The notes below the pieces were generated by a model. That model did no database searches. It saw only the letters and a program-made list of their open reading frames with translations, and had not been told where the DNA came from. This document shows, one piece after another, positions 25,170 to 34,600 of a stretch of 43,093 nucleotides of DNA; the stretch's first letter is position 1; each line of letters begins with the position of its first letter. Origin of the DNA: an uncultured Clostridia bacterium (GTDB lineage: Bacteria > Bacillota > Clostridia > Peptostreptococcales > Anaerovoracaceae); contig CALIXS010000012.1 in the NCBI GenBank assembly GCA_938046095.1, positions 1 through 43,093 of the forward strand. The letters run 5' to 3'. A program made the translations under genes and the position numbers.

Positions 25170-28100
25170 TTAAATTTCAACAAATCTTCCGACAGCAAAA
25201 AGATAAAGATACGCATTTTTTACCGGTCCGAATCCCGCTTTGTTCAGCGCGTCGCGATATGTGACGAGCTGACCTCTGTACTTGTCCGCAAGGCGTCTGT
25301 CCTCCCCTTCGGCATCCTTTTCATCATTTATTGCGTTGCTCTTGTAATCTATAAGTACCGTACCGTTTTCATCGGAAAACCAGCAGTCGATCACTCCCTG
25401 TACGAGAATCACGTTTCCCACGTCGGCGAGCTTCATCGTAAAAGGTGTCTCCTTGCTCAGTCTGCCAGCTGCCGACGCCGAAGCGGCACGCTTTCCTAAA
25501 GGGGTATCAAAGAATGCAGTTATGCGCGTGAGATCTATCTGATCCATGTTCGACGCATCTATAAGGCCGCCGTCTATCAGCTTATCTGTAACTGCCTTTA
25601 TATATAACAGCCCGAGTTTATGCGCCTCGGCAAAATCCGCGTGTTCCATTATCTCATGATAGACGGTGCCGCGCTGAGCGGCCGTAAGCCTGCGCCCTCC
25701 GGCAACAAAGGCCGGAATCTGCGGAGTGTAAGATATATGCCGATACGATGATGATATCCCCCTAATGCTCGCCGCATCTGAGGAAACTGCTGTATCCGAG
25801 GAAACTACTGCTGCTGAGGAAATTGCCGCATCCGAAGAAACTGCCGGGAATCCCGGGAGGCCCTCAGCTGATGATCCGCCGGCAAGCACCGCGTTCAGTT
25901 CGGTCACGGAATACTTTGATTTGCTTCTGCGCGCCTCTTCGAAAGGATACTTAAACCCGAGGATAGTTCTGATGCGCCCTGCCGCACGTTCTGAAAGCAC
26001 CCCGTCATATATGTCGGAATCAGCGGCCGCGTCGGCGGAAGGCGGAAAACACAGATCCGATTTGTTTATCATCTTGTACTTCGCATTAGGCGCTATCATC
26101 TGAAGATATGAGCCCGCTTCTCTTATCTCACGTCCTGTCGAGGCTGCCCACTTATCCGCGTCCTTTACCGTTCCCGTCAGATAAAGCATATCCCTTGCCC
26201 TCGTCATGGCAACGTACAGTATCCTTATCTCTTCCTGCCTCTCCTCCGATTTTTTGCGTCGCCCTATGGCGGTTTGGACGAGAGTCTTTTTCGACCACCG
26301 CTCATCCCGATCTACGAGTTTCAATCCCATACCCAGATCCTTATGTATGCTTACAGTCGACTCATCGTCTCTGTTTTGTCTGCCGGCGCCCAGACGCGAT
26401 ACTATAACCATCGGAAATTCCAAGCCTTTACTTTTATGAATGGTCATTATCCTGACAGCATCGCGCTCCCCGCCTGCAGATCCGGCTTCGGCCGTTTTGA
26501 TCTGCCTCTGCCGCATGGCTCCGACATACCTGAGGAAATTATACAGTGTCGCCTGCCTGTCCTTTGAAAAATCCTTCGCCCTGTCCACGAGTGCCCGCAG
26601 ATTCGCCTGACGCCTTTCTCCGTCCGGCATGGCTCCCATTATGAGATAATGACCTGATTCGAGCAGAAGCCTCCAGATATATTCGGGCAGCGGCATCGAC
26701 GAGGCAAGCGTTCTCCACTTCTGTACCGCGGCGAATACCGATGCGCACCTCTCCCGAAGCGCCGCATTCTGTCCGCTGCATGCGTATTCGGCAAAAGCGT
26801 CGGCATACATACCGCCCGGCGTCATGGCACGAACAGTCGCCAGCTCCGATGCGTCAAATCCGAATATAGCGGAATGAAGAACGCTTATAAGAGGAATATC
26901 CTGATGTCCGTTGTCTATAACGCTCAGCAGATTCATAAAGATATCTATCTCCATGGTTTCAAAATATCCTTCATTGTCGTCGACCAGACAGTTTATACCG
27001 CACAACTTCAGCATTTCGCAGAATACGGACGCGGTGCCCTTCACGGCTCTCATGAGTATTACTATGTCGCCCGGCACAAGGCTTCGCACACACCCCTCTT
27101 TGCTGTCGTAAAATTCCCGTCCGAGATTGTCCCTGATTATCGCTGCGACGTGCAGCGCCTCGAGTTCCTTATCCTTGAGCTCTTCGATCTCATCATCCGC
27201 ATTCACGGTATCGTCTTCGTCCTCATGCTTTTGCGTATTTATCACATGAAGCTCCGGCTCCGACTCGAGATCGGGATAAACGCAGGCGAGCCCCGTATGC
27301 AGTCTCGCGTCCTCATCGTAATCCGACATGAGCCCTTCAAAATATGCGTTTATAGCGCGTACGATGCGATCCTTGCTCCTGTAATTTACATTCAGATCTA
27401 TTACCATCGAATCCTTGTCGCCTCCGGACTTGTATCTTCTGTATTTTTCGGCAAAAATATCCGGATCCGCAAGTCTGAACCTGTATATGCTCTGTTTTAT
27501 GTCCCCTACCATAAACATATTGTTTTCGCGCCTGATCCTGTTTATGATCGCCTCCTGCGTGATATTTGTATCCTGATATTCATCTATGAAAATATTTGAA
27601 AAGCGTTCGCGGTAAAACGACGCCGCTTCATCGTGCTCAAGTATATCGAGAGCAAAATGCTCTATATCGTTAAAATCGACAACCCCTGCTTTTCGTTTCG
27701 CCCCGGCGTATATTAAATCAAACTCCTTCGTCAGATCTGTCAAAGCAGTTAGCATATCCTCCGTGCCCGCCATATCTTTGAGCATATCCTCTGCCGGAAC
27801 ATTGAGATACGCTTTTTTGAGCGGATCGATAAGGCTTTTCTTTATATAATCTCGGATTGCCCCGACTTCGGCATTGTAGCCGCCATAATATACCGGCTTT
27901 TCGTCATTTGAAGGTTTGAGTGAAGGTCTTCTGACCGAAAGCACCTCGGATACGTCGTAAAGCGCCTTCACCGGATCGCTCGACAGCTCGTTGAGAAGCT
28001 CAAGCGCCCGTTCATATAGCGGCAGCTCATCCTCATACAGCTTTGCCGCAAGCTTTTTCATACCGCCGTTGTCAAGCGTATCCGCAAGCTGCTTATCGAG

Positions 28101-28790
28101 CCTCAGCGCCTCCGCCAGAACATTCTTCATGTCATCTCTTATCGCTTTCCAAAGTCCGCCTGCGGCAAACTCCTCCGGTGTCACGGAGCAGGCCTTCGCT
28201 TCATTATACGCCCATTCCCATGGATGAGGCATGGCCATGAGCCTTTCGTGGACCGACTTTATGAGACTCCTCATTCCGCGCGGATTTCTGTCTCCGCAAT
28301 AGTGATCCATCAGCTTAAGAAAGCTCTCGTCTCCGTCTGCAAATTTTCGGTCAAACAGATCGTCGAGTGCATCTTCCTTCATAAGAGAAGAGCGCGTATC
28401 GTCACATACGGAAAACCCGGGTTCAAGTCCCTCCGCAAGATAGAAAAAACGCTTCAGGATGTTCATGCCGAAGGAATGGAATGTCGATATATCCGCGTTT
28501 GCCAGTTCGCGTATCTGTCTGCGCAGCTCCGCCGCTTTCTGCGGCTCAGACCGCTGAAGCCTTGACGATTCCGCCATAAGAGATTTTCTGATTTTCTCTT
28601 TCATCTCCGCGGCTGCGGCATTCGTAAATGTAAGGACAAGAAGCTGCCTTACCGGTACTCTCTCATCTACGACTATACGCCGTATCCTTTCGACGAGAAC
28701 CGCCGTTTTCCCCGAGCCGGCGGCAGCGGCTACGAGCAGATTTTTCCCCTGCGTATATATAGCTTCAGCCTGTTTTTTGTTCCACTCCAT
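25170..28790 (-). CDS. addA: AddA helicase-nuclease subunit (recombination repair)
   Basis: A 1206-residue UvrD-type helicase with C-terminal RecB-like nuclease, the A subunit of AddAB that processes double-strand ends. The N-terminus has Walker A AAAGSGKTAVLVERI (Lys28); later are DFNDIEHFAL, the DEYQDTN Walker B, GDIKQSIYRF and MTIHKSKGLEFP. The nuclease motif is GTVYHEIMEH followed by VQGVIDCWF and VLIDYKSN, so the iron-cluster-type/nuclease core looks active. A low-complexity Ala/Ser/Asp linker (around residues 975-1010, repeats of VSSDAA) separates helicase and nuclease. The usual partner addB, normally just upstream, is absent: the gene is divergent from gpmI. It may lie elsewhere in the genome. 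Confidence 0.93.
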   Translation of the reverse strand: MEWNKKQAEAIYTQGKNLLVAAAAGSGKTAVLVERIRRIVVDERVPVRQLLVLTFTNAAAAEMKEKIRKSLMAESSRLQRSEPQKAAELRRQIRELANADISTFHSFGMNILKRFFYLAEGLEPGFSVCDDTRSSLMKEDALDDLFDRKFADGDESFLKLMDHYCGDRNPRGMRSLIKSVHERLMAMPHPWEWAYNEAKACSVTPEEFAAGGLWKAIRDDMKNVLAEALRLDKQLADTLDNGGMKKLAAKLYEDELPLYERALELLNELSSDPVKALYDVSEVLSVRRPSLKPSNDEKPVYYGGYNAEVGAIRDYIKKSLIDPLKKAYLNVPAEDMLKDMAGTEDMLTALTDLTKEFDLIYAGAKRKAGVVDFNDIEHFALDILEHDEAASFYRERFSNIFIDEYQDTNITQEAIINRIRRENNMFMVGDIKQSIYRFRLADPDIFAEKYRRYKSGGDKDSMVIDLNVNYRSKDRIVRAINAYFEGLMSDYDEDARLHTGLACVYPDLESEPELHVINTQKHEDEDDTVNADDEIEELKDKELEALHVAAIIRDNLGREFYDSKEGCVRSLVPGDIVILMRAVKGTASVFCEMLKLCGINCLVDDNEGYFETMEIDIFMNLLSVIDNGHQDIPLISVLHSAIFGFDASELATVRAMTPGGMYADAFAEYACSGQNAALRERCASVFAAVQKWRTLASSMPLPEYIWRLLLESGHYLIMGAMPDGERRQANLRALVDRAKDFSKDRQATLYNFLRYVGAMRQRQIKTAEAGSAGGERDAVRIMTIHKSKGLEFPMVIVSRLGAGRQNRDDESTVSIHKDLGMGLKLVDRDERWSKKTLVQTAIGRRKKSEERQEEIRILYVAMTRARDMLYLTGTVKDADKWAASTGREIREAGSYLQMIAPNAKYKMINKSDLCFPPSADAAADSDIYDGVLSERAAGRIRTILGFKYPFEEARRSKSKYSVTELNAVLAGGSSAEGLPGFPAVSSDAAISSAAVVSSDTAVSSDAASIRGISSSYRHISYTPQIPAFVAGGRRLTAAQRGTVYHEIMEHADFAEAHKLGLLYIKAVTDKLIDGGLIDASNMDQIDLTRITAFFDTPLGKRAASASAAGRLSKETPFTMKLADVGNVILVQGVIDCWFSDENGTVLIDYKSNAINDEKDAEGEDRRLADKYRGQLVTYRDALNKAGFGPVKNAYLYLFAVGRFVEI

Positions 28791-28823
28791 AATATCCTCA
28801 CATTTGTCTCATATCTGCTGCAT

Positions 28824-28851
28824 TTGATTATATCAGAATCCTTGTTATAAT
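28824..28851 (+). promoter_or_regulatory. gpmI promoter
   Basis: TTGATT (28824-28829), 16 bp, TATAAT (28846-28851), 34 bp before the gpmI start. Confidence 0.6.
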
Positions 28852-28855
28852 TAAA
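28827..28855 (-). promoter_or_regulatory. addA promoter, overlapping the gpmI promoter
   Basis: Minus-strand TTTAAT (28855-28850), 17 bp, TATAAT (28832-28827). It lies almost exactly on top of the opposite promoter, so the two should exclude each other. Confidence 0.45.
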
Positions 28856-28885
28856 TCCGTAATGGACAAAGCAAGGAGGCCATAT

Positions 28886-30436
28886 ATGGACATCAAAAAA
28901 AAGCCAACCATGATTATGATACTCGACGGCTTCGGCCTCAGCGACCGTACTGAGGGCAATGCCGTATTCCGTGCGGAGACACCGTCTCTGGACAAAATAT
29001 TCAAAACGTATCCGTGTACAAGCCTGCTCGCCTGCGGAAGCGATGTCGGGCTGCCCGACGGCCAGATGGGAAACTCGGAGGTAGGCCATCTCAACATCGG
29101 TGCGGGGCGCATAGTATATCAGGAGCTTTCCCGCATATCAAAAGCCATAGAGGACGGCTCTTTTCGCAAAAACGCCGCTCTGTGCAAAGTCATGGAGCAC
29201 GTCAAAGAGAAAGGCACGGCACTACATCTCCTGGGGCTCGTATCCGACGGCGGCGTCCACAGTCACATATCGCATCTCGAAGCTTTGATAGAAATGGCTT
29301 CGGAATATGATCTCCAAAATGTATATATACACTGTTTCCTCGACGGGCGTGACGTACCGCCGCGCTGCGCGAAGCAGTATATCGAGGAGCTGCAGAAATT
29401 CACCGCTGCGGTCGGTACGGGCGGGATAGTTACGATCTCCGGGCGCTATTATGCGATGGATCGCGACAAGCGATATGACAGGGTTATCAAAACATATGAT
29501 ACGATGGTCATGAGGGAGGGCAGGCAGGCCTCGGATCCGTTCGCGGCTATCGATATGGCGTATGCGGCCGGTGAAAGCGACGAATTTCTTACTCCCACAT
29601 GCATCAATACGACGGTCTCTACCGATACGGGACAAGTGGCGGTAAACGACGGAGACGGTCTCATAATGTTTAATTTCAGGCCCGACAGAGCGCGCGAGAT
29701 AACAAGGGCATTTGTCGATCCCGATTTTGACGGGTTCACGAGACGCCGCATTCCCTCCGGTATCAAATATGTATGCATGACGCAATACGATGCGGCCATG
29801 CCTAATGCCGAAATCGCGTTCCCTCCTGAAAAACTCAAAAACGTATTCGGTCAGTATATTTCAGATCTCGGCGCGACGCAGCTTCGAATTGCCGAAACCG
29901 AAAAATACGCCCACGTCACATTCTTTTTCAACGGCGGAATTGAAAACCCATACAGCGGTGAAGACCGCATACTCGTACCCTCGCCGAAAGTCGCGACATA
30001 CGACCTGCAGCCTGAAATGAGCGCATATATTGTAACTGAACGGGTTCTCGAGGCTGTCGCCTCCGACAAATACGATTTTATCATCCTCAATTTTGCCAAC
30101 GCGGACATGGTCGGGCATACGGGAATCATGGAAGCTGCCGTGAAGGCTGTCGAAACGCTCGATAAATGCGTTCCTCAGATCACCGACGCCATATTAAAAA
30201 AAGGCGGTCAGGTGTTCCTGACCGCAGACCACGGCAATGCCGACGAGATGCTCGATGAGGACGGCAACATCGTCACGAGCCACTCACTCAACCCCGTGCC
30301 GTTTTGTCATATCGCTCAATCGCCTTATATGCTCTCCGACGGCGGCAGGCTGTGCGATATAGCGCCTACAGTACTCGATTCTCTCTGCATCGCAATACCT
30401 GAAGAGATGACGGGTAAAAGTCTGCTCATCAGGTAA
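28886..30436 (+). CDS. gpmI: 2,3-bisphosphoglycerate-independent phosphoglycerate mutase
   Basis: A 516-residue Mn-dependent iPGM, which interconverts 3- and 2-phosphoglycerate in glycolysis. The alkaline-phosphatase-like metal site starts with MILDGFG; the catalytic Ser is in GNSEVGHLNIGAGR; DGRDVPP, NFRPDRARE, ADHGNADEM and SHSLNPVPF complete the two metal centres. Length is normal. The ATG at 28886 follows AAGGAGG; an ATG eight codons upstream precedes that ribosome site and is rejected. It is outside a glycolytic operon and divergent from addA. No obvious hairpin terminator was found in the 90 bp before the next convergent gene. Confidence 0.95.
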   Translation: MDIKKKPTMIMILDGFGLSDRTEGNAVFRAETPSLDKIFKTYPCTSLLACGSDVGLPDGQMGNSEVGHLNIGAGRIVYQELSRISKAIEDGSFRKNAALCKVMEHVKEKGTALHLLGLVSDGGVHSHISHLEALIEMASEYDLQNVYIHCFLDGRDVPPRCAKQYIEELQKFTAAVGTGGIVTISGRYYAMDRDKRYDRVIKTYDTMVMREGRQASDPFAAIDMAYAAGESDEFLTPTCINTTVSTDTGQVAVNDGDGLIMFNFRPDRAREITRAFVDPDFDGFTRRRIPSGIKYVCMTQYDAAMPNAEIAFPPEKLKNVFGQYISDLGATQLRIAETEKYAHVTFFFNGGIENPYSGEDRILVPSPKVATYDLQPEMSAYIVTERVLEAVASDKYDFIILNFANADMVGHTGIMEAAVKAVETLDKCVPQITDAILKKGGQVFLTADHGNADEMLDEDGNIVTSHSLNPVPFCHIAQSPYMLSDGGRLCDIAPTVLDSLCIAIPEEMTGKSLLIR

Positions 30437-30527
30437 CCGCCCCGAATCCGGTGTGTCTGCACAAAAAGTGCGTTGCCGGACACAGCTGCCATATACAGCT
30501 GCCGGACGCGGGAATAACCCGACGCGC

Positions 30528-31889
30528 CTACATCCAGATTATCCAGACCAGCACATATCCCGTAAGCACGGCAGAAAGCGTAAACGGTATGCTGTATTTC
30601 ATAAACGTACGTGCTCCTACCTCATAACCCTCCTTGCGCAACATGCCGAGCCCGGCAATGTTTGCACTCGCACCTATCGGCGTTATGTTTCCGCCCAGCG
30701 TAGCGCCGACGAGAAGCCCGAAATAAAGGAGATTAGGACTTATATTTATGCCGCCCGCCGCTGACAGCTCCTCGGTGACCACAGCAACCACGGGCAGCAT
30801 TGTCGCCGTATACGGTATGTTGTCTATAAATGCCGAACAGAGCACCGACATCCACACTATGACCGTGTAGATGATAAATATCGAACCCGCGGATCCGTCG
30901 CCGCTTATTCCTGCCAGCTTGTCTCCTAAAAGGTCGATGACCCCGGCTTTTGTTATTCCTCCGATTATAACGAACAGCCCCGCCAAAAGCACGATAGTAT
31001 AGTAATCTATTTCCCTGAAGGCGGCCAAAAGAACATCCCTGCTGCGGGTTTTGATCATCGCCCTGACGACTCCTATCGCGAAATATGTGAGACATATGAT
31101 GCCGTTCGTAATATCGGGCTTATAGAACTGCCCGGGTGCGGCAGCTTCTTTATACGGTATGAAAGATACCGCAATCAAAGTCAGGACGGTCAGGACGAGC
31201 AGCACCGTAGGCACCTTGTCCTTGACCTCGGTTCTTTCTGTAATGAACACCGATGCCTTTTCCCTGCGCATCATGATCAGTATAATTACGGCGCTGACGA
31301 GCGCCCCGGCTTCCGTCACCCAGAACATTCCCGGCTTTCCTCCCACGAAGAAAAAATCCATAAAATCAAGATTTGCCGCTTTACCTAAAAGGATCGACGT
31401 CGTATCTCCGACGAGTGTCGCCGCCCCCTGCAGATTTGAGGATATAGATATGCATATCACGGCGGGAACCGGCGAGACTTCAAGTTCCTTACAGAGCGCC
31501 ATCGCAACAGGCACGACCATCAGCACCGTCGCAACGTTGTCCACAAACGCAGATATGACCCCCGCAAACAACGACAAAACGACTATAAGCCACTTCACGC
31601 TGTGTATATGCGATACGAGCACGTCACTCATGAGCTCCGGCATCTTTGACTGTATAAAAAGATAAACCGTTCCCATCGTCCCGGATATCATCATTATCAC
31701 ATTCCAATCAATCTCTCCGAGCGCGTCGAAAAAAGTATACGAATATCCGTCAAACAACCCTGTGCTTCCCGCGATAACGAACAAAGCCGCTGCGCCCACA
31801 GCGACATGCGGCCTGATTTTCTGAAACGCAAACATAAGCACATACGCCGCCGCAAATACCGCCAAAGCTGTAACTGTCAGTGAATTCAT
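30528..31889 (-). CDS. ArsB/NhaD/CitM-type ion transporter (SLC13-like superfamily)
   Basis: A 453-residue membrane protein with about eleven hydrophobic segments arranged as two inverted halves. Each half has the re-entrant loop of the ion-transporter superfamily: FVDNVATVLMVVPVAMAL and SNLQGAATLVGDTTSIL in the first, FIDNIPYTATMLPVVAVV and GATLGGNITPIGASANIAG in the second. Relatives carry Na+/H+ exchange, arsenite, citrate or other anions; the substrate is not evident. Its ATG overlaps the stop of the BaiN-like gene (ATGA), so it is translated together with it. Last gene of the purC-to-permease run. Confidence 0.85.
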   Translation of the reverse strand: MNSLTVTALAVFAAAYVLMFAFQKIRPHVAVGAAALFVIAGSTGLFDGYSYTFFDALGEIDWNVIMMISGTMGTVYLFIQSKMPELMSDVLVSHIHSVKWLIVVLSLFAGVISAFVDNVATVLMVVPVAMALCKELEVSPVPAVICISISSNLQGAATLVGDTTSILLGKAANLDFMDFFFVGGKPGMFWVTEAGALVSAVIILIMMRREKASVFITERTEVKDKVPTVLLVLTVLTLIAVSFIPYKEAAAPGQFYKPDITNGIICLTYFAIGVVRAMIKTRSRDVLLAAFREIDYYTIVLLAGLFVIIGGITKAGVIDLLGDKLAGISGDGSAGSIFIIYTVIVWMSVLCSAFIDNIPYTATMLPVVAVVTEELSAAGGINISPNLLYFGLLVGATLGGNITPIGASANIAGLGMLRKEGYEVGARTFMKYSIPFTLSAVLTGYVLVWIIWM

Positions 31890-33043
31890 AAGGATTGCCC
31901 TCGCTTAAAATGTTCGTCATCCGCCATCGCACGGCCCGCGGCCATTCCTGTACGCCACGCGTGATTGAGATTATAACCGCCGCACGGCCCGTCGAAGTCG
32001 AGAGCCTCACCGGCGAAATAAAGCCCCGGTACTATACGCGAGCCTCCCTCCGCATCCGTCTCGGACAGAGGAACACCGCCTCTCGTAACCTGTGCAAAAC
32101 CCCAACCTTTAAGCCCGACCGGCCTGAAGATCATGTGCTTCAGCTCCGCCGCAGGGTCGGAACGCCCTGCGATCACAGCCGCGAGGGGTCTTTTTACTAT
32201 GGAGCAAAGCGCTGCCGCGCTGTCCTGAAAAAGTGTAAGGTTGTTTTGATATATATTCCTTACGTTTTCCTCTGCGGTATCTGGAAGAAAATCGAGAATT
32301 ACCCTATATTCCGACAGGCCGGTTCCAAAATCGGATATATCCATATATCTTGTCATGTTGAACACGCATATGCCCGAAAGCCCGTAATCGGTGAACTGAA
32401 CCTCTCCCCGCTCCTTGAATTTTTCCACGCCTTTTTCTGTCAGCGTCACAAGGCATTTTTGCCTTACGCCGGGCAGTCCGAGCTTTATCATATTCTCCGT
32501 TGTTTCTACTCCGGTCAATACAGGTACCAGGCGGTTTACCGTATGCCCGAACGATCTTGCGAGCTTATAGCTGTCGCCTGTCGAGCCCGTCTTCGGGGCG
32601 GATTTGCCGCCCGCGGCGATCAAAAGTCTGCGCGCCGCAACGGGCGGTTTGTTTTTGATCACTATGAGAAACCCGCCGGTTGACGCTGATGCTCCCGTAA
32701 CCTCGCAAAACGTTTCTATGCGAACACCTTGCCGCACCGCAGCGCACGTCAGGCACTCCGCCACATCCCTCGCGTCCTCGGAATGCGGGTAAATACGACC
32801 CTCTCGGTCAGTCATCGTCATAAGCCCGATGGATGAAAAAAAGCGAAGAACAGAGTCCTTGTCTTCGCATCGTATGTTGGACAGATTGCACCTTCCCGCT
32901 CCGGATACTGCGATTTTATGCCCGGGCCTGTCAGTTTTTTCAAGTATGATCACGGAACGGCCACCTGACGATGAAGCCGCAACCGCTGCCGCAAGTCCTG
33001 ATGCTCCCGCCCCTATGATACATATATCATAAACTTTTCCCAT
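31886..33043 (-). CDS. BaiN/HI0933-type NAD(P)/FAD-dependent oxidoreductase
   Basis: A 385-residue flavoprotein of the HI0933/YhiN family. The FAD turn IIGAGASGLAAAVAASS is at the N-terminus, followed by DRPGHKIAVSGAGRCNLSN, the diagnostic family motif, and a C-terminal GLYFAGEALDFDGPCGGYNL-x-AWRTG. Most members are uncharacterised housekeeping flavoproteins; one clostridial member, BaiN, has been reported to reduce bile-acid intermediates, which does not make this copy a bile-acid enzyme. Start at ATG 33043, 6 bp after the Usp gene, and stop overlapping the permease start. Confidence 0.9.
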   Translation of the reverse strand: MGKVYDICIIGAGASGLAAAVAASSSGGRSVIILEKTDRPGHKIAVSGAGRCNLSNIRCEDKDSVLRFFSSIGLMTMTDREGRIYPHSEDARDVAECLTCAAVRQGVRIETFCEVTGASASTGGFLIVIKNKPPVAARRLLIAAGGKSAPKTGSTGDSYKLARSFGHTVNRLVPVLTGVETTENMIKLGLPGVRQKCLVTLTEKGVEKFKERGEVQFTDYGLSGICVFNMTRYMDISDFGTGLSEYRVILDFLPDTAEENVRNIYQNNLTLFQDSAAALCSIVKRPLAAVIAGRSDPAAELKHMIFRPVGLKGWGFAQVTRGGVPLSETDAEGGSRIVPGLYFAGEALDFDGPCGGYNLNHAWRTGMAAGRAMADDEHFKRGQSL

Positions 33044-33049
33044 TTATAC

Positions 33050-33430
33050 TTACGAGTATTCAACGGGAACGACGATGAGCTCTATGCCGGCTCCGAGCGC
33101 CGCATCGAGACGCCGAAGGAAGCCCGCACCGTTCTCACCTGATGCTCCCGCAATGACCTTTGTTATATCGTTTTCCCTGGCAAGATCGATAAGCGTTTCT
33201 ATAACGTTGTCAGACTTAAGCACCGTCAGTTCCGCTCCGATCTCTCTCGCCTTTTCATAAAGGAATTCGAGAGCACTGCTCTCCTCCGTATTGCCCAGGA
33301 AATTATAGTCGTTCTCCGCAACGTGTATGATGTGTATGCTGTCATCCGCTCCTGTCATGAGCCCTTTGCCGTAATCGATAAGTCTCTGGCATGTCTTCTG
33401 CTTTGTAACGCATACCATTATGTTATTCAT
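33050..33430 (-). CDS. Universal-stress-protein-like (KdpD-type Usp) domain protein
   Basis: A 126-residue single Usp-like domain. NIMVCVTKQKTCQRLIDYG resembles the Usp domain of KdpD sensor kinases, while the C-terminal VIAGASGENGAGFLRRLDAA replaces the usual G2xG9xGS nucleotide loop, so ATP binding is uncertain. A role in small-molecule sensing is possible. ATG at 33430 follows CGGAGGAAC; a frame 5 codons longer has no ribosome site. Sits 29 bp after the zinc-ribbon gene and 6 bp before the BaiN-like gene. Confidence 0.75.
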   Translation of the reverse strand: MNNIMVCVTKQKTCQRLIDYGKGLMTGADDSIHIIHVAENDYNFLGNTEESSALEFLYEKAREIGAELTVLKSDNVIETLIDLARENDITKVIAGASGENGAGFLRRLDAALGAGIELIVVPVEYS

Positions 33431-33459
33431 TTTGTTCCTCCGCAAATACTTCTTCTGTC

Positions 33460-34575
33460 CTATTCGAACGAGTAAACTACGGATATTTCTTCTCCTCCTC
33501 CGCTGGCAGACACAGCCGCGACGGTTATATCGGAATAATCGTCATCAAGAGTAAAGCATATTGCTACATACTGTGTAGCCCCTGGCTCAACAGCCACATC
33601 CACGGCATCAATCAAAGGAGTGTAGTAATCCTGATCATCAGGTCTCGAAATTCTCAGATCCATACCCTGCTGAGCGGCAGACATATAGAACACATCGGAA
33701 GCCTTTACCGCCTCTTTACCGTTATTCTTCCACGTGACATATACTACTATTGCATCCTCACCATATATATCATGCGTCAGTTCCGCTTCCCCGATAAATA
33801 CATCATTGCCGTTGATTACGCCCGAATCATCGTTATATTCACTTTCCTCCTCAATCATCTCACCGATGTAGCCGTTTTGAGTTATGATATTGTGAACGCC
33901 CGCAATTATAGCTATTATACTCGCCGTCAGCGCAAGAAGAACCACGACAACTACTATAATTATGATCGCTGTCTTGCTCGAATTCTTTTTTGCTCCTTGC
34001 TTAGGATATACCGGCTGTGAGAATATCGGCTGAGTCCCCACAGGACCCTTCCACCCGCCCTGCATATTGCCTTGTGGGCCGTTCTGCTGACCCGGGATTC
34101 CGCCCGGCACACCCTGTGGGCCGTTCGACTGACCCGGGACTCCGCCCGGCACACCCTGTGGGCCGTTCTGCTGACCCGGGATTCCGCCCGGCACACCCTG
34201 TGGACCGTTCTGCTGACCCGGGATTCCGCCCGGCATACCCTGAGGGCCGTTCGACTGACCCGGGACTCCGCCCGGCACACCCTGTGGGCCGTTCGACTGA
34301 CCCGGGATCCCGCCCGGCATACCCTGAGGGCCGTTCTGCTGACCCGGGATCCCACCCGGCACACCCTGCGGACCGTTCTGCCGACCCGGGATTCCGCCCG
34401 GCACACCCTGTGGGCCGTTCTGCTGCCTCTGCGAGGCACCCGTCGTATCCGGCGAATCCGAACGATTCAACGGTCGGTCCGCCTTTTGCTGTTCAGAGCT
34501 CTGCGCTGCTCCACAATAAGGACAGAAGGTAACTTTACCGTCTATCTGCTTTCCGCACATCATACAGTACTTCAT
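33460..34575 (-). CDS. Zinc-ribbon membrane protein with collagen-like repeats and DUF5067-like domain
   Basis: A 371-residue protein of mixed layout. Residues 4-21 form a zinc ribbon (CMMC and CPYC). Residues 52-163 are eight 14-residue repeats of the type QNGPQGVPGGIPGQ, Gly- and Pro-rich and collagen-like but without a strict Gly-x-y period. A hydrophobic helix (about 193-218) is followed by a beta-rich C-terminal domain (residues about 245-371) resembling DUF5067/DUF4352 proteins: VVYVTWKNNGKEAVKASDVF and PGATQYVAICF. The likely topology is zinc ribbon and repeats inside, DUF domain outside. Function unknown. It lies 25 bp after purC, with an AGGAG-type ribosome site. The repeat number may vary between strains. 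Confidence 0.8.
   Translation of the reverse strand: MKYCMMCGKQIDGKVTFCPYCGAAQSSEQQKADRPLNRSDSPDTTGASQRQQNGPQGVPGGIPGRQNGPQGVPGGIPGQQNGPQGMPGGIPGQSNGPQGVPGGVPGQSNGPQGMPGGIPGQQNGPQGVPGGIPGQQNGPQGVPGGVPGQSNGPQGVPGGIPGQQNGPQGNMQGGWKGPVGTQPIFSQPVYPKQGAKKNSSKTAIIIIVVVVVLLALTASIIAIIAGVHNIITQNGYIGEMIEEESEYNDDSGVINGNDVFIGEAELTHDIYGEDAIVVYVTWKNNGKEAVKASDVFYMSAAQQGMDLRISRPDDQDYYTPLIDAVDVAVEPGATQYVAICFTLDDDYSDITVAAVSASGGGEEISVVYSFE
34087..34422 (-). repeat. 42-bp coding tandem repeat, eight units
   Basis: Eight in-frame 42-bp units with a partial ninth; units differ by single substitutions (Q/S at position 1, V/M at 7, I/V at 11), showing exchange between units. Shadow frames on both strands are open here only because of the repeat. 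Confidence 0.9.
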
Positions 34576-34600
34576 ATTAATTCCTCCGAAGTAAACATTG

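Noticed and set aside
26874..27599. 241-residue ORF opposite addA
   Set aside because: Antisense shadow of a long GC-rich helicase gene; no ribosome site and no recognisable domain.
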